Positions 62,808 through 64,000 of a stretch of DNA of 64,000 nucleotides are shown here, piece by piece; position 1 is the first letter of the stretch, and every line of letters starts with the position of its first letter. Location: NCBI RefSeq assembly GCF_001407835.1, contig NZ_CYUO01000005.1:744001-808000 (forward strand), in the 5' to 3' direction. Source of the stretch: Lagierella massiliensis (GTDB lineage Bacteria > Bacillota > Clostridia > Tissierellales > Peptoniphilaceae). Position numbers and translations under genes: made by a program. Below the pieces are notes generated by a model that saw only the letters and a list, made by a program, of their open reading frames with translations, was not told the DNA's origin and did no database searches.

Positions 62808-63635
62808 ATGAAGTTAGGTTTTCACGTTTCAACAAGTAATGGTTATCCTAATGGAGTTAGGGAGGCATTAGCTCAGGGAGCAACTACCTTTCAGTTTTTT
62901 GCCAGTAATCCAAGAGGAAATAGTAGACGAGTTTTAAAGGATGATGAAATTAATAATTTCAAATATTTGAGAAGAACAAATAATTTAAATATTTTAGTTT
63001 GTCACGCACCATATATAATAAATCTTGCTTCAAAAAAACTAAATGTTATTGAAAATGGTAAGGATATAATTTTAAAAGACTTAAATAGATTAAAAGAGTT
63101 AGATGTAGATAGATATGTTCTGCATCCGGGAAATCATGTGGGACAAGGATCTAATACAGGAATGAATTTAATAATAAAATCTTTGAATGAGATATTAAGT
63201 GATGATTATAAAATTTATTTATGTCTTGAAACAATGTCTGGAATGGGAACGGAAATAGGGAGTAATTTTAAAGAACTCAATTATATGATTGAAAATATTA
63301 AATATAAAAATGTTGGGGTTTGTCTTGATACTTGTCATATATACTCAGCAGGATATGATATAAAAAATCACTATAAAGAAGTATTAGAGGAATTTGATAA
63401 TATTATAGGTATAGATAAACTAAAAGTAATTCATTTTAATGATACTTTAAAGGATTTAGGTTCAAAAAAGGATAGGCATGAAAAAATAGGTCAAGGGGTT
63501 TTAGGGATTGAGACTTTTAGAAAATTTGTTAATGATGAAAGGTTAAAGGATATTCCAGTTATCCTTGAAACACCAAATGACTTAGATGGATATAAGAAAG
63601 AGATAGAAATGATTAAGGAATTAAGAAATGAGTAA
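62808..63635 (+). CDS. nfo: Endonuclease IV (AP endonuclease)
   Basis: A 275-residue Nfo enzyme that cuts DNA 5' of abasic sites. Zinc ligand motifs include LHPGNHVG, CLETMSGMGTEIG, VCLDTCHIYSAGYD, FNDTLKDLGSKKDRHEKIGQG and ETPNDLDGY. Normal length. It overlaps nth by 8 bases, giving an nfo-nth base-excision pair. Confidence 0.96.
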   Translation: MKLGFHVSTSNGYPNGVREALAQGATTFQFFASNPRGNSRRVLKDDEINNFKYLRRTNNLNILVCHAPYIINLASKKLNVIENGKDIILKDLNRLKELDVDRYVLHPGNHVGQGSNTGMNLIIKSLNEILSDDYKIYLCLETMSGMGTEIGSNFKELNYMIENIKYKNVGVCLDTCHIYSAGYDIKNHYKEVLEEFDNIIGIDKLKVIHFNDTLKDLGSKKDRHEKIGQGVLGIETFRKFVNDERLKDIPVILETPNDLDGYKKEIEMIKELRNE

Positions 63636-64000
63636 ACATTTAACTATGGAAGTAATCAGTGATGTGTTAGATATATTAGAAAAGACATATCCAGATGCTA
63701 AGGCAGAATTAAATTATACAACTCCATATGAACTTTTAATTGCAACTATTTTATCTGCTCAATGTACAGATGTTAGAGTAAATAAGACGACTGAGGTGCT
63801 ATTTCAAAATTATAATACTCCAGAAAAGATGGTTACCCTTTCAATAGATGAACTTGGAGATATTATAAAGAGTTGTGGTTTTTACAATTCAAAAAGTAAA
63901 AATATACTTTCAACAAGTCAAATATTAATTAACCAGTACAATTCAGAAGTTCCTAAATCAATGTTGGAATTGACAAAACTTCCAGGAGTTGGAAGGAAGA
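63628..64000 (+). CDS. nth: Endonuclease III, N-terminal part (cut by window end)
   Basis: The frame opens at ATG 63628 and runs off the window without a stop, about 124 codons. It shows the Nth start (SDVLDILEKTYPDAKAEL), PYELLIATILSAQCTDVRVN and the HhH segment LTKLPGVGRK just at the edge. It is a DNA glycosylase/AP lyase for oxidised pyrimidines. The 4Fe-4S cluster and the catalytic Lys/Asp lie beyond the window. An ATG six codons later is an alternative start. Confidence 0.92.
   Translation, partial: MSKHLTMEVISDVLDILEKTYPDAKAELNYTTPYELLIATILSAQCTDVRVNKTTEVLFQNYNTPEKMVTLSIDELGDIIKSCGFYNSKSKNILSTSQILINQYNSEVPKSMLELTKLPGVGRK

Noticed and set aside
1-64000. CRISPR arrays, insertion sequences, prophage or integrative elements, tRNA or rRNA genes
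   Set aside because: Reading both strands I saw no spaced direct repeats of CRISPR type, no transposase or integrase, and no cloverleaf-like sequence in the gaps between genes.

Overview
The window is a dense, AT-rich stretch of a Firmicutes chromosome. The best guess is an anaerobic Gram-positive coccus of the Tissierellia/Peptoniphilaceae type (Peptoniphilus, Anaerococcus, Finegoldia or a relative). The reasons are low GC, AGGAGG-type ribosome binding sites, frequent TTG/GTG starts, a PolC replicase, a PASTA kinase, SepF, T-box and FMN riboswitches, Gram-positive gene orders, and a selenocysteine-containing SelD beside an NAD(P)-type glutamate dehydrogenase. The genus is inference; no rRNA or tRNA gene was seen. 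Almost every gene is on the + strand. Only rpmB, an M18 aminopeptidase and rodA are on the - strand. No stretch over 300 bases lacks a gene. The longest gaps are the glyS T-box leader (14782-15030) and the FMN riboswitch leader (25246-25490). I saw no phage, insertion sequence, CRISPR array or integrase.

Layout. 1-8688: fmt (C-terminal end), membrane zinc protease, rsmB, rlmN, stp, prkC, rsgA, rpe, thiT, thiN: translation start and rRNA modification, envelope Ser/Thr signalling and thiamine supply. 8725-14781: rpmB (inverted), asp23, fakA-like, recG, rsmD, coaD and a coiled-coil protein. 14830-23892: T-box, glyS (alpha2 type), a glutaredoxin-like protein, glutamate dehydrogenase, ogg, gatCAB, rdgB, a phosphodiesterase and folD. 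23953-28684: M18 aminopeptidase, FMN riboswitch, ribU, tsaE, tsaB, rimI, tsaD. 28793-38290: trpS, HlyD-like protein, ylmE, sepF, ylmH, lspA, ung, rluD, dprA, topA. 38295-49257: rpsB, tsf, pyrH, frr, uppS, cdsA, rseP, ispG, polC, with no dxr. 49325-56765: phoH, ybeY, a dgkA-PAP2 fusion, era, recO, an orphan GlyRS beta-like gene, ppsR and an L,D-transpeptidase. 56841-64000: NlpC/P60 hydrolase behind a WalR-like box array, comEA, selD with in-frame UGA, an atypical response regulator, a cyclophilin, rodA, nfo and nth (cut by the window end).

The window is mainly housekeeping, but several points stand out. (1) selD has an in-frame TGA at the catalytic cysteine position, followed at once by a bacterial SECIS-like hairpin; a plain ORF call loses the first 26 codons. 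(2) A gene in the usual glyQS place between recO and ppsR encodes a shortened homologue of the GlyRS beta subunit without an alpha subunit, although a complete T-box-controlled alpha2 GlyRS lies elsewhere in the window. (3) Four TGTAA hexamers spaced exactly 11 bp apart, in phase with a -35 box, precede a secreted peptidoglycan hydrolase. (4) Other oddities are a receiver domain missing its acidic pair and lysine, a PolC PHP domain with substituted metal ligands, a 51-residue acidic tail on ribosomal protein S2, and a fused lipid kinase/phosphatase.

Start sites were revised from the longest frame for rimI, rpsB, pyrH, uppS, ybeY, ppsR, the NlpC/P60 gene, selD and the response regulator, on ribosome binding site and promoter evidence.
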